This document shows positions 1-9,836 of a stretch of DNA of 64,000 bases, piece by piece (position 1 is the first letter of the stretch; every line of letters begins with the position of its first letter). A model generated the notes under the pieces. The model saw only the letters and a program-made list of their open reading frames with translations. It ran no database searches and had not been told where the DNA came from. This DNA comes from Paracoccus shanxieyensis. GTDB taxonomy: Bacteria > Pseudomonadota > Alphaproteobacteria > Rhodobacterales > Rhodobacteraceae. Made by a program: the position numbers and the translations under genes. The DNA is taken from NCBI RefSeq assembly GCF_009711265.1, contig NZ_WMII01000005.1, positions 124,001-188,000 of the forward strand, given 5' to 3'.

Positions 1-1997
1 TTGTCCTGCGGGATGCCGATGCCGGTGTCGCGCACCACAAAGCACAGCGTCCGGCCGTCATCGCCGGGGGCCAGCGTGACATTCACCGCGCCCTCGCGGG
101 TGAATTTCAGCGCATTGCCAATCAGGTTGTTGGCGATCTGCTCCATCCGGCCGGGATCGGTCAGGATCGTCGCGGGCAGATCCGCCGCGCCGTTGATGCT
201 GAAGCCCACGCCCTTTTTCTGGGCCAGCGGGCGGAAGGCATGTTCCAGCGTCTGGATCAGCGCGCGGGTGGACATGGGTTCGTGCTGGATCTCGATCTTG
301 CCCGCCTCGATCTTGGACAGATCAAGGATCTCGTTGATCAGCCGCAGCAGGCTGACGCCGCTGGCATGGATGACCTGCGCCCCTTCGACCTGATCGGCGT
401 CCAGATTGCCGGTGCTGTTGGTGGCCAGATCCTGCGCAAGGATCAGCATGCTGTTCAGGGGCGTGCGCAGCTCATGCGACATATTGGCCAGAAAGCGGGA
501 TTTGTACTGGCTGGTGCGTTCCAGTTCCTCGGCGCGTTTGAAGGCCTCTTCCTGCGTCTGTTCCAGTTCGGTGCTGCGAAAGGCCAGTTCGGCATTGGTC
601 GCGCGCAGTTCTTCCTGCTGGGCCATCATCTCGGTTTCGGCGGCCTGCAATTCCTCGGTCTGGCGCAGGCTTTGCTGCAGCAGATCCTTGGTCTCAAGTG
701 CGCGTTGCAGATTGACCAGCGGCAGGCCCACCACGTCGATCGCCTCGGCGATGATGCGGCCCTGCACGGAATCGAACGGCTCGTCCAAGGCGAATTCCAT
801 GACGCCGATCAGCCGATCATGCAGCACGACCGGCAGCAGCAGGATGGATTGGGGATCTGCCGCCCCGGTGCCGGACTGCACCCGAAGATAGCCCGGAGGC
901 ACCGGCGACAGGATCTTCATCCGGCGATCCGCCCCGACCTGACCCACCAGCCCCTCGCCCAGAGCATAGCTTTTGGGCGCGCCCTCGGGGTGGTGATAGC
1001 CATGGGCCGCGAACAGATGCAGCCTGCCCTTGGCCTCGTCATGCGAAAAGAACACCGCGACCGAGGCGCCCAGATCATGACACAGCGTATCCAGCGCGGC
1101 CTGCGCGAAATCCTTCAGCGTCTTTTGCGCCTGCAGGATGTCCGAAAGCCTGGTCAGCGCGCGCTTGACCTCCAGATCCTCGACCTGCGACACGGCGATA
1201 TTGCGAAAGACCAGCAAGGACCGGCTCATGGCGCCGATTTCGTCGCGGCGGTCCTGAAACGGGATCAGCACGCTGCGGTCATTTCCCGCCAGACGCCCCA
1301 TCGTCGTGGCAAAGCGTCCGATGGGGCGGCTGAAGCGGTAATGCAGCAGCGCAAAGGCCCCCAGCGCCGTCAGCGCCACCAAGGCCGCCGCAAGGAACGT
1401 GGCATTGCGCAGCCCGTCGATCGCCAGATCGCGCAGTTCGCGCGCTTCGGTCAGGCGGTGCTGCACCAGATCCGACAGCCGGTCAAAGATCGCCGTCGGC
1501 ACCAGTTCCGTGGTCTGCGACATGCGCGAGGCATTCGCGGCCAGATATTCCGCCAGCACCCGCGTGCGGTCGGTCCGCTGCGTCATGCGGTCAAAGCGCA
1601 TCAGCAGCGGCAGCGCCTTCAGGTTCAGCCATTGCGTGCTGGCCACCTGAATGGCCACCGCATCCGACAGCGCCTGCTGGTCCAGCACCTGCAGGCGCAG
1701 CAGGGTTTCGATATTGGCGTTGGTGTCGTTATTGGCCTTTTCAAACGCCCTGCGGCTTTCGGGCGTGCCCTGCACCAGCGTATCCGCCAGCGCCAGTTGC
1801 CGCGCCAGCATCGAGCGTTCGACCGCCTCGATCGAGGTCAGCGCGCTGGTCAGGTCGCGCACGTCGTTCTGGGCCTTGGACAGCGTGCGCGTGCCGAAGA
1901 TGCCCATCGAACTGACGCAGGCCACGACGACGACAAAGCACAGCATGATCAGGGCGAACTGCATGCTGAGCGACAGATTTTTTTGGCGCCTGCTCAA
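1..1997 (-). CDS. Membrane sensor histidine kinase (CHASE3-like/HAMP/GAF/HisKA/HATPase), C-terminus cut by window edge
   Basis: The frame reads open from a TTG at 1997 to the window edge, so the 3' end is missing. The TTG is preferred because GGAGA lies about 7 bases upstream; an in-frame ATG follows 11 codons later. The protein has an N-terminal membrane segment, a roughly 170-residue helical periplasmic region like CHASE3, a second membrane segment, a HAMP-like region, a GAF-like domain and a coiled coil. The kinase core follows: the H-box SHELRTPLN has its phospho-acceptor His at about residue 508, then an N-box NNLIGNALKF and a G1 box DTGIGIP. A receiver domain could follow beyond the edge. 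It lies 70 bases downstream of the last cellulose gene on the same strand, so it may be co-transcribed and sense a signal linked to cellulose or biofilm; that link is inference. Confidence 0.85.
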   Translation of the reverse strand, partial: MSRRQKNLSLSMQFALIMLCFVVVVACVSSMGIFGTRTLSKAQNDVRDLTSALTSIEAVERSMLARQLALADTLVQGTPESRRAFEKANNDTNANIETLLRLQVLDQQALSDAVAIQVASTQWLNLKALPLLMRFDRMTQRTDRTRVLAEYLAANASRMSQTTELVPTAIFDRLSDLVQHRLTEARELRDLAIDGLRNATFLAAALVALTALGAFALLHYRFSRPIGRFATTMGRLAGNDRSVLIPFQDRRDEIGAMSRSLLVFRNIAVSQVEDLEVKRALTRLSDILQAQKTLKDFAQAALDTLCHDLGASVAVFFSHDEAKGRLHLFAAHGYHHPEGAPKSYALGEGLVGQVGADRRMKILSPVPPGYLRVQSGTGAADPQSILLLPVVLHDRLIGVMEFALDEPFDSVQGRIIAEAIDVVGLPLVNLQRALETKDLLQQSLRQTEELQAAETEMMAQQEELRATNAELAFRSTELEQTQEEAFKRAEELERTSQYKSRFLANMSHELRTPLNSMLILAQDLATNSTGNLDADQVEGAQVIHASGVSLLRLINEILDLSKIEAGKIEIQHEPMSTRALIQTLEHAFRPLAQKKGVGFSINGAADLPATILTDPGRMEQIANNLIGNALKFTREGAVNVTLAPGDDGRTLCFVVRDTGIGIPQD

Positions 1998-2067
1998 GGA
2001 CTGTCTCCGATGGGGCCTGAAATGCGCAAGAAAGCGGATACGAAGGACATGCTGCAGATCCGGCAGA

Positions 2068-3456
2068 TCAATCCGAGGCCGCCTGAAGCCCGCGCCGGGT
2101 TTCAGAGGTCGACAACTCGTTGTTCAGTCTGCGGAATTCGGTCAGGGCGCGCGGACGCTGGCCCGCATTCAGATAGGCATAGGCGCGCAGGATCGCCAGA
2201 TCGCGCCGGATCGAGCCCGTCACCTGCTCGATGGCGTCGAAATAGCGGATGGCATCGCGATAGCGCCGTTGCTTATAGGCCTGCACGCCGCGCTGATCCA
2301 GAATCTGCCGCTCGATGTCAACGCGCTGGCGGCGGTCGAAATCGGCGGTCGCGGCGATCTGCGAGGCGGGTTCCGACATGCCCATCTTCAGATAGGACAG
2401 CGCAAGGCCATATTGCGCATCGCGCCGCTGCTGGGCGTTCAGCCGACCGTTCAGCGCGGCGCGGAAGTCGGCCATGGCGTCCATGGTGCGGTCCAGATTG
2501 TAGACGCACCACGCCCGCTCCAGCACCGTGCCCGCCGCCCGCGCGTTGGCGGTTCGCGCCGCGCATTGCGCCGGGCTTTCCCCGCGCGGCGCGCGCGAGG
2601 TCGTCGTTTGCGGCGCGGCCGCACGTTCGGTCCGGCGCGGGCTGGTCTGGTTCTGATTGGATTGGCTTTGACCGGATTGGCGGGCCTGCGGGGCGGGGGC
2701 AGCGGCCTGCGGCGTCGGCGCCGCAGCGGACGCGGCGGCCGCCGGCGGGATCACGCCGCGCCCGGCCAGCAGCCGTTGCAGCACCGCGTCAAAGCGTCCC
2801 GCCTCGGATGGCAGGCGCGCGCTCAGCTGGGCCGCGGCCGCCCGCAATTCGGATTCGCTGGCCGCCCCGTCGGCTTTCTCAAGCGTCGAGACCAGATCGC
2901 CGGGATCGGTGCAGGCCGACAGGATGGCGCGATAGGTCGCCATCGCCTCGGCATTCGATCCGGCGGCCTTTTGCCCGTCCGCGATGCGCCACGCATTGTT
3001 GATGCGGTCGCAGCGCAACAGCCCCGGCGTGCGCGACGCGACGCTGCGGGCTGTCGCCACGTCATTCTGTTGCAGCGCCGCGTCCAGTGCCCGCTGGCCG
3101 TCTGCGGCCTCAAGCTGCGCGGTCATGTCGGGGGCGGGCGTCCATTCGGGATAATCGCGCCGTGCCTTGGCCAGCGTCTGGCGCGCCTGATCCAGCTGGC
3201 CTGCCGCGACCTGCCGATAGAACTGGTCGATCTCGGCCTGCGGCGTGCTGGTCCCCGACAGCCGCTTCAGATCCGAGGGCGGCGTCCATTGCGGATATTT
3301 CAGCCGCAACCGCCGCAATTCGGCATCGGTCGCGGCGCTGTCGCCCTGCTGGACATAGACATTCAGCGCCAGCAACTCATCCGAGGATGGCGCGGTCTGC
3401 GCCAAAGCGGGGCTTGCGCTGAACAGCAGCGCGGCAATCAAGGCGGTTCTGATCAT
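2068..3456 (-). CDS. Periplasmic TPR-repeat protein of the cellulose operon
   Basis: This 462-residue protein starts with a signal peptide (cleavage near ALA-QTAP). Its N-terminal half contains degenerate helical repeats with a recurring YPxWTP motif. An Ala/Pro/Gln-rich linker follows at about residues 230-295, then C-terminal tetratricopeptide-like repeats. Its ATG overlaps the bcsZ stop (ATGA), so translation is probably coupled. Its place after bcsZ is that of BcsC in enterobacteria, but I see no outer-membrane beta-barrel, so it is at most a BcsC-like periplasmic scaffold. TPR proteins at this place are found in other alphaproteobacterial bcs operons. The exact role is unknown. Confidence 0.8.
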   Translation of the reverse strand: MIRTALIAALLFSASPALAQTAPSSDELLALNVYVQQGDSAATDAELRRLRLKYPQWTPPSDLKRLSGTSTPQAEIDQFYRQVAAGQLDQARQTLAKARRDYPEWTPAPDMTAQLEAADGQRALDAALQQNDVATARSVASRTPGLLRCDRINNAWRIADGQKAAGSNAEAMATYRAILSACTDPGDLVSTLEKADGAASESELRAAAAQLSARLPSEAGRFDAVLQRLLAGRGVIPPAAAASAAAPTPQAAAPAPQARQSGQSQSNQNQTSPRRTERAAAPQTTTSRAPRGESPAQCAARTANARAAGTVLERAWCVYNLDRTMDAMADFRAALNGRLNAQQRRDAQYGLALSYLKMGMSEPASQIAATADFDRRQRVDIERQILDQRGVQAYKQRRYRDAIRYFDAIEQVTGSIRRDLAILRAYAYLNAGQRPRALTEFRRLNNELSTSETRRGLQAASD

Positions 3457-4538
3457 AGCGGCACGCATTTCGGCAGTTGGGTGGCTTGGGCGACCAGCGC
3501 CATCAGGTGCAGCGTGGCCGGATAATAGGGCTGATCGGCGGTAAAGGGCCGCATGGTCGAGCCATAGGCCGCAGCCGAGGCGCAGCTGCACAAGGCCGTC
3601 ACCGCGCCGTATCCGGCATGGGCGCTGGTCTCGATCACGGCGCGGCTCCTGGGGTCGAACACTACCGGGTTGCCGTCCCCCGACGCAGCCATGGCCGCGT
3701 CCGAGAAATCGCGCACCGGCGGCGCATCGCTGCGACCGGACCACAGCGCAAACAGCGGTACGCGGATCGCCTCATATCCCGAATTCTGCGAGAAATTCGC
3801 CGGAGGCGGCGCGCTTCCCTGTGCGGTCAGCGCCACCCAATCGGGCACCAGACCGTCGCGGGCCAGATCGTCGATCATGCCGATGCCGTCCTGCGCCAGC
3901 GCCGCCATGCGCGGCTGGTCGGTCAGTGCGGCCAGATCCATCATCGCGCGCGGCATATAATACGAGGGGTTGACGATCACCTCATCGGCGGTGCGAAAGC
4001 CGGTGGCGGCGGGCAGCAGGACCAGACGCCCGCTGCCATCGGGATGGCGCGCGGAACACAGGCGCAGGATGTCTTGCGTGATGCGGCCCGCGCGCTGGAT
4101 CAGCTCGGGGCGGTCCTGCCGCGTTCCGGCGATGACCAGCGCCCATGCAAAGAACAGATCCCCATCCGAAGCATTGTTGCGGTCCTGCACATTCGGCACG
4201 GTATCGGGTCGCCAGCGCCATGCCATCAGCGCGTCGTCGCGAATGGCAAGGTTGCGGTCGCTCCATTCCATGATGGTGTCGAAGGCCGGGCGGTCGTCGA
4301 AAATGGCGGCCAGCGTCAGGCCATAGCCCTGACCCTCGGAATGGCTGGCCGAGTTCTGAAAGCCATCGACCACGCGCCCGTCATCGGTCAGGCACAGGGT
4401 TTTCCATGCCTGCCAAGACGGATGCAGCGGATGGCCTGCCGGGATGATGCCCTGCGGCGCGGCGGCAAGGCCGGGCTGGGCTGCAAGCCCCAGCAGGGCG
4501 GCGGCAATGGCGCTGGAAAGCAGCGTGCGGCGGTTCAT
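3453..4538 (-). CDS. bcsZ: Endo-beta-1,4-glucanase, glycoside hydrolase family 8 (BcsZ)
   Basis: A 361-residue secreted glucanase that trims cellulose during export. It has an N-terminal signal peptide (MNRRTLL followed by a hydrophobic stretch to about residue 26). The GH8 catalytic acid fits Glu68 in SASHSEGQGYGL, and the conserved Asp fits Asp125 in NNASDGDLFFAW. The length matches BcsZ (about 350-370 residues). The ATG overlaps the bcsB stop as TGATG, and its own stop overlaps the next start, so it sits inside a coupled operon. GH8 also includes chitosanases, but the cellulose context settles the assignment. Confidence 0.93.
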   Translation of the reverse strand: MNRRTLLSSAIAAALLGLAAQPGLAAAPQGIIPAGHPLHPSWQAWKTLCLTDDGRVVDGFQNSASHSEGQGYGLTLAAIFDDRPAFDTIMEWSDRNLAIRDDALMAWRWRPDTVPNVQDRNNASDGDLFFAWALVIAGTRQDRPELIQRAGRITQDILRLCSARHPDGSGRLVLLPAATGFRTADEVIVNPSYYMPRAMMDLAALTDQPRMAALAQDGIGMIDDLARDGLVPDWVALTAQGSAPPPANFSQNSGYEAIRVPLFALWSGRSDAPPVRDFSDAAMAASGDGNPVVFDPRSRAVIETSAHAGYGAVTALCSCASAAAYGSTMRPFTADQPYYPATLHLMALVAQATQLPKCVPL

Positions 4539-6793
4539 CAGCGCAACCTCGACTTGCGGAAAATCACGACGATCGCAAGGGCGGGCAGGACCGACAGCAG
4601 CCCCAGACCCAGCAGGACGGTCGCGAACAGAAAGGGCGACCATGACGCGAAATTGCCCAGAACCGGGAACAGGTTCATCACCGTGACCCGTTCCTGCAGC
4701 CGGGGCGTTTCGATGGGTGACCAGATCTGCCAGCCGCCGTCATTCGACAGCAGCGCCACCGCGCCCTGACCCAGACGGTTGCTGCGCAGATCCTGCAGCG
4801 CGCGGCTGATGCCCGCAGTCTGGGCCTCTGGTCCAAGGATCAGCCCCAGCGCGTCGGGCTGGCTGTCATCCAGCGTGATCAGCATCGCATCGCCCCGGCG
4901 TCCTTGCAGCCATTGCGACAGGGTTTCGCCGGAACTGAGAAAGGCCGATTTCTCCAGCCGTTCGCGCTGGCCGTTCAGCCATGCCAGCGGCGACCACGCC
5001 CCGCCGCCACCGGCGTTGTCCGGGGTGGCTGGCGGCGCGGGTTCGGTTTCGCTCAGCCGGAAATTCGATGCGGGTGCGGGTGCGGCTGCGGGTGCATCTG
5101 CCGCTGCGGCGGGCGCGCGGCTGGCCGCAGCGGTCGGAAACAGCGCCTCTTGCAGATCGCGCAGCGAGACATCGGCCAGCGATGTCGGCAGGGTGCTGAA
5201 ATCCATCACCATCAGCGACACCGCCGCATCGGGCTGGGCCGAGGGCCGCAGCCCCGCCGCAAGCTGGATCGCCGCCATCTGCATCCGGTCGCGTTCGGTG
5301 GCGTTGGGATCTGCGGTGATCCCGGCAGCCGTCAGCCCCGACAGCGCCGAGGAAAACCCGCCCAGTTCCATTGACGGTGCCCGGGGAACCAGCAGGCTGC
5401 TTTCCTTGGTCACCACCAGCATGTCGGTCTGGCGCGGCGGGCAGGCCACATCGGGCGGATTGCCCGGCACCATCATCTCGAAGCTCAGCATGTTCAGGCC
5501 GGAATGCAGCAGCCTTGCGCCAAAGCCCACCGCCAGAACGTCCTGCAACCTGCCGCCATCGCGATCCAGGGGCAGCAGCCGCACGGTTTCGTCATTGACC
5601 TTGACCAGCAGGATCGAGCCCCGCGGCAGGTTCTCGGCATAGCCGTATTGCAGGTTCAGCCGCGCTTTCTGATTGGCCAGCAGCAGCCAGTCATCGGGCA
5701 GCCGGAATGCGACATCCTGCCGGAAATATCGCGTATTGCCGATGATGTCGGTCTGGCCCAGATCCTGCAAGCTGTGGGTCTGGCCGGGCGTCAGCAAAGG
5801 CGCCTGCGCCATGGCCGGAAAGGCCAGTTCCTGCAATGCCTCGGTCAGGGGCGGCAGGCTGTCGCCCTGATATTCCACGACCATGGTCGGCGCGGCCCGG
5901 CCGTCCAGCCGATAGTCGATCTGTGCGGCCTCGGCCGCGATCAGCGCGACCGAGGGGCCTTGCCGGGGCGTGATGTCATAGGGGCTGCGGATATTGATCC
6001 AGCCCTGTCCCTGCATCGTCTCGCCAAGCGCATCGGTCAACTGGCGCAGGATGGCCGGGTCCGCCTCGGGATCGGCCAGCACGGTCAAGGGCAGGCCGCT
6101 GCCGATCTGCTGCGACAGGGCCAGCGCAAAGCCCTGCGCCGTGGGCGGCAGCGCGGATTGCGCCAAAAGCGCGCCGCTGCGGGTCAGGTCGATCTCGGTC
6201 CAGACGCCGAAACTGGCATCGGGGCCGCAAAAGATCCGGTGCGGCTGGCGCAGGGTCACGGTGACGCGGTTCGGTCCGGCGACTAGCCCCTGCACCGGCA
6301 CATCAAGTTGCGTGAACCCGGCAAAGCTGTTCAGCGGCAGATCGACCGGCGCGCCGTCATTCACCGCCACCCGCATCACCGAACTGTCCGGCAGCACATT
6401 GATGGCCGAGCGCAGCGTCAGTTGCAGCCTGTCAGGCAGGGCCTGATCTGCGGGCATGTCCAGCGCCAGATCGACATGCGCCACCTCTCCGGTCAGGCGC
6501 AGGATGCCGGGCTGCGGCAGCGACGGACCCATGCGGACCTGTTGCGGCAGCATGGCCTGCGGGCGCAGCTTCAGCAAGGTCCGGGCGGGTGGCTGGGCCA
6601 CGGGCTGCGCGGGCGTGCTGTCGCGCGGGGCGGGGGCTGCGTCGATGGCCTGCCCGACCAAGGGAGCCTCGGTCGGCGGCGGGGTCTCGGCCGGGGCGGG
6701 CGCGGGCGGCAGGACGATATCCTGCGCAAGCGCGCCACCCGCGCAAAGCAGCAGCGACATTCCCAACAGGATCGGGCGGGCGCGCGCGGTCAT
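4538..6793 (-). CDS. bcsB: Cellulose synthase periplasmic subunit BcsB
   Basis: A 751-residue protein with a signal peptide (about residues 1-24), a Pro/Ala-rich N-terminal stretch, a long periplasmic region and one C-terminal membrane helix ending in FRKSRLR. This is the architecture of BcsB, the membrane-anchored partner that holds BcsA in the inner membrane and guides the glucan through the periplasm. The start is set by overlap with the bcsA stop (ATGA at 6790-6793). An Ala/Pro-rich low-complexity segment lies at about residues 560-595. Older literature calls this family the cyclic-di-GMP-binding subunit; the PilZ domain is in fact in BcsA. Confidence 0.94.
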   Translation of the reverse strand: MTARARPILLGMSLLLCAGGALAQDIVLPPAPAPAETPPPTEAPLVGQAIDAAPAPRDSTPAQPVAQPPARTLLKLRPQAMLPQQVRMGPSLPQPGILRLTGEVAHVDLALDMPADQALPDRLQLTLRSAINVLPDSSVMRVAVNDGAPVDLPLNSFAGFTQLDVPVQGLVAGPNRVTVTLRQPHRIFCGPDASFGVWTEIDLTRSGALLAQSALPPTAQGFALALSQQIGSGLPLTVLADPEADPAILRQLTDALGETMQGQGWINIRSPYDITPRQGPSVALIAAEAAQIDYRLDGRAAPTMVVEYQGDSLPPLTEALQELAFPAMAQAPLLTPGQTHSLQDLGQTDIIGNTRYFRQDVAFRLPDDWLLLANQKARLNLQYGYAENLPRGSILLVKVNDETVRLLPLDRDGGRLQDVLAVGFGARLLHSGLNMLSFEMMVPGNPPDVACPPRQTDMLVVTKESSLLVPRAPSMELGGFSSALSGLTAAGITADPNATERDRMQMAAIQLAAGLRPSAQPDAAVSLMVMDFSTLPTSLADVSLRDLQEALFPTAAASRAPAAAADAPAAAPAPASNFRLSETEPAPPATPDNAGGGGAWSPLAWLNGQRERLEKSAFLSSGETLSQWLQGRRGDAMLITLDDSQPDALGLILGPEAQTAGISRALQDLRSNRLGQGAVALLSNDGGWQIWSPIETPRLQERVTVMNLFPVLGNFASWSPFLFATVLLGLGLLSVLPALAIVVIFRKSRLR

Positions 6794-9120
6794 CGCTGCG
6801 CCTCGATTTCGATGAAATCCTCGATCGGGGCGGGCATGGACTGGTTGCGATGCTGCTCCTGATCGAAATCGGCCCCGAAGGCCATCAGGTGCGCCGGGCG
6901 CTGCGCCTTGTTCGAGGTCAGGGCGACACGGCGACGGCGCGCGGGTTCGTGCATGAAATCGCGGATGGTTTTCGGAAAGGACCGCAGCATCAGGCCGATG
7001 ATATAGAACAGCCCCGCGATCAGGCCCTTGCCCTGCCGGGTGGCGTGGCGCTGCGCCTGCCAGACCTCGCTGTCGCCAAAGATCATCTGTGCCACCGCCT
7101 CGCGCGCGGCGGTGGGCTGGTCGCTGAGCAGGCGCAGACCCAGCGTCGGGCCGTCCTTGCCGGAATTCGACATGACCAGAACCACGGCCTTCACGTCCTG
7201 TTCCAGATGCGGCGCATTGGCAAAGCTGGGGCGGAAGCTGATTTCGTCGCCCTGACGCACCATGACCGCGCCGATGCCGCGCGGCACCTGATCCAGCCGC
7301 AACTGCGCACCGCTGGTCGATACGTCCAGCACCGTGGCCTTGATTGGATGCTGGCCCGATCCCGGCCATGTCACCATGGCGGGCAGGCTCAGTTCCACGC
7401 GCGGCGCCGCGCGGCGCTGCTGCTTTTCGGACACCGAACGCAGCGCCAGCGACACCATCAGCAAATTGATGACCGCCCAGACCCCCACCACAGACAAAAC
7501 GCTGCGGTCGCCCGGAAAGGCGATCCAGCGCCCGATCAGCGCGATCACCCCGGCCAGCGTCAGCGCGAACAGCCATGCCAGCGGGCCATAGATCGGCGAG
7601 ATGTAATCCTCGGCCAGCGTTTCGTCCTTGGCGGTCACGTTGAACTTGGCGCCGCGCGGCTTCAGCAGCGTCTTGATGATTGACGTGGCCAGATAGGGCG
7701 CCTGCGCGATCTCATAGACCTCCGAGATCAGCGGCCAGCGATACCGCGAGAAGATGGCGTTCTGCACCAGCAGCACCACGGCCATGTAGCTGAGCACATA
7801 GGCCATGGCTTCCTGAAAGGTCGTCACCACGATCTCGATGCCAAAGAACAGATAGGTCAGCGGCGCCAGCATGTAGGCCAGCCGGATCAGCGGGAAAAAC
7901 CAGAAGGACATCGAGTTGATATAGCACAGCCGCTGCAGCGGCTTCAGGCCACGGCGGAACAGCGGGTTCTTCAGGACCAGCATCTGCACCATGCCCGAGG
8001 CCCAGCGGCCGCGCTGCTGGATGAAGGACACGAATGTTTCCGGCTGCAATCCCGCGATCATCGCGCGGTCCAGATATAGGCTGCGCCAGCCCTGCGAATG
8101 GATCTCCAGCGCAGTTTCGGCGTCCTCGGTGATGGTTTCACCGGCAAAGCCGCCGACGCTGTCCAGCGCCTTGCGCCGGATCACCGCAGCCGAGCCGCAA
8201 AAGAACGCGCCCCCCCAGCGATCCAGACCCCGATGGATCATGCCATAGAACATCTCGTTCTCGGGCGGGGATTTCAGGCCAAGGTTGCGCTGGATCGGGT
8301 CGGGATTGATGAAATGATGCGGCGTCTGGACCAGAAACAGCTTCGGATCCTGCGCGAAATACCCGACGGTGCGCGCCAGAAAATCCCGCGAGGGCACGTG
8401 ATCTGCGTCAAAGACCACGACCAGATCGCCATCCAGCCGTGCCAGAGCCGCGCTCATATTGCCGGCTTTCGCATGTTCGTTGCGGGCGCGGGTCGAATAG
8501 ATGATGCCCAGATCGGCGCACAGCGCCTGAAGTTCGGCCCGGCGGGCGCGGGCGCGGGCGGCAAGTTCCGGATCGGGCGAATTGCAGCGTTGATCCGTGC
8601 CGCCGTCATCGCACAGCACGACCCGCCGCTTCGAGGCCGGATAGATCATGTTCTTGGCCGCCGACAGGGTGATGCTGAGCATCTCGACCGGCTCGTTATA
8701 GGACGGCACGAGGATGTCGACCTTGGGCATGTCCTCAAGTTCGACCTTGGGCGGCAGGCCGCGATCCAGCGGATCGGCGGTGATGAAGCCGCCAAGGAAA
8801 AAGACAAGGATCGAATAGGTCTCGACGATCAGCAGCAGCACGGCGCAGATGAAGGACGCGCTGAGGCCCGGCTCGGGCAGGGTGGCCGTGACGCGCCAGA
8901 ACCAATAGCGCAGCACGACGATGCTGGCCACGCCGATCAGCGCCATGCGCGGCGCGATGCTGGCGGTAAAGGGCTTCAGGATCACCACCAGCGCCACGGC
9001 GAACAGACCCAGCATGGCCTGTGCCGCGTCAGATACCGGGATCGCGCTCAGCACGAAGATCGGCAGAAGCATCAGCCCCCACAGCGCCAGCAGCAGAAAC
9101 TGGGTGACGCGCCGGTTCAT
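6790..9120 (-). CDS. bcsA: Cellulose synthase catalytic subunit (UDP-forming) BcsA
   Basis: A 776-residue inner-membrane GT2 enzyme that polymerises glucose from UDP-glucose and exports the chain. All catalytic signatures are present: DDGG at 171-174, DAD at 238-240, TED at 331-333 and QQRGRW (QxxRW) at 368-373. Membrane helices flank the glycosyltransferase domain. A C-terminal PilZ domain carries RAAPR (RxxxR) at 570-574 and DVSTSG at about 599-604, the cyclic-di-GMP-binding pair that relieves autoinhibition. The start overlaps the bcsN stop (ATGA), and the stop overlaps bcsB. Confidence 0.97.
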   Translation of the reverse strand: MNRRVTQFLLLALWGLMLLPIFVLSAIPVSDAAQAMLGLFAVALVVILKPFTASIAPRMALIGVASIVVLRYWFWRVTATLPEPGLSASFICAVLLLIVETYSILVFFLGGFITADPLDRGLPPKVELEDMPKVDILVPSYNEPVEMLSITLSAAKNMIYPASKRRVVLCDDGGTDQRCNSPDPELAARARARRAELQALCADLGIIYSTRARNEHAKAGNMSAALARLDGDLVVVFDADHVPSRDFLARTVGYFAQDPKLFLVQTPHHFINPDPIQRNLGLKSPPENEMFYGMIHRGLDRWGGAFFCGSAAVIRRKALDSVGGFAGETITEDAETALEIHSQGWRSLYLDRAMIAGLQPETFVSFIQQRGRWASGMVQMLVLKNPLFRRGLKPLQRLCYINSMSFWFFPLIRLAYMLAPLTYLFFGIEIVVTTFQEAMAYVLSYMAVVLLVQNAIFSRYRWPLISEVYEIAQAPYLATSIIKTLLKPRGAKFNVTAKDETLAEDYISPIYGPLAWLFALTLAGVIALIGRWIAFPGDRSVLSVVGVWAVINLLMVSLALRSVSEKQQRRAAPRVELSLPAMVTWPGSGQHPIKATVLDVSTSGAQLRLDQVPRGIGAVMVRQGDEISFRPSFANAPHLEQDVKAVVLVMSNSGKDGPTLGLRLLSDQPTAAREAVAQMIFGDSEVWQAQRHATRQGKGLIAGLFYIIGLMLRSFPKTIRDFMHEPARRRRVALTSNKAQRPAHLMAFGADFDQEQHRNQSMPAPIEDFIEIEAQR

Positions 9121-9836
9121 GGTTGGGTTCCCGCACGCTGGACCGGGATGACGCTGGCCGAGGGCGCGGCCAAAGGCGACAGCATCCGGCTGTTGCCCTG
9201 CGGATCGCGGGCGATAGGCGCGACGCCGATGCTGTCCGCCATCAGCGGCGCCAGGGCATCCTGCTGGGTGCCACGCACGCAGTTGCGCAGCACGATATCC
9301 ATCACCCCGCCATTGCCGGGCAATTGCCGCATCCCCGAATTCAACCGGCGCATCCCCAGAATGCAGGTCGCGTCGCCAAGGTTTTCGGTCACCCAGAAAT
9401 AGGCTCCGACCCCGTCATCGCCTTGCAGCAAGCTGCCAGAGGACACATCCGTAAAGGGATAAGGCATGCCGCCAAAGCGGTCGATGACGCTTTCAAACCG
9501 CAGCCGCCCAAAGCCGGACACGCCGTTTTGCGTGCGCAGCATCATCACGTTGTCGCCCCGGACCGCCGAATCATTGGCAAGGCTGATCTTTTGTTCCAGA
9601 CCCGTGCGCAGGTTGCGCTGCAAGACGCTGCGCATGCCCGGCGCGTTGACCCATGCCTGCCCGGTCGATACGCTGGCATAGGGCGTACGCTCTTCGATCT
9701 GCTGGCGCGTCAGGATGCCGTCCTGCGCATCGACGACCACACATCCCGCCAAAAGCGGCACCATCAGCAGGGCCTGCACTATTTGCCGAAGCGCGATTCT
9801 TGGTCGTGCTGTCTGGCGGCAAGGCCCGGCTTTCAT
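9117..9836 (-). CDS. bcsN: Cellulose biosynthesis lipoprotein BcsN
   Basis: A 239-residue protein with a lipoprotein signal (hydrophobic LLMVPLLAGC, lipobox Cys near residue 31). It resembles the alphaproteobacterial BcsN family found directly before bcsA, whose role is poorly known. The ATG at 9836 is preferred over upstream starts because AGGGA lies 7 bases before it and the lipoprotein signal then begins correctly. It is the first gene of the overlapping chain bcsN-A-B-Z-TPR, so the operon promoter should lie in 9837-10050. Confidence 0.8.
   Translation of the reverse strand: MKAGPCRQTARPRIALRQIVQALLMVPLLAGCVVVDAQDGILTRQQIEERTPYASVSTGQAWVNAPGMRSVLQRNLRTGLEQKISLANDSAVRGDNVMMLRTQNGVSGFGRLRFESVIDRFGGMPYPFTDVSSGSLLQGDDGVGAYFWVTENLGDATCILGMRRLNSGMRQLPGNGGVMDIVLRNCVRGTQQDALAPLMADSIGVAPIARDPQGNSRMLSPLAAPSASVIPVQRAGTQP

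Noticed and set aside
240..3002. Long plus-strand open frame of about 920 codons opposite the kinase and TPR genes
   Set aside because: Its composition is that of the antisense of GC-rich coding sequence (Arg/Gln/His-rich, no domains), and the minus strand holds clear genes.
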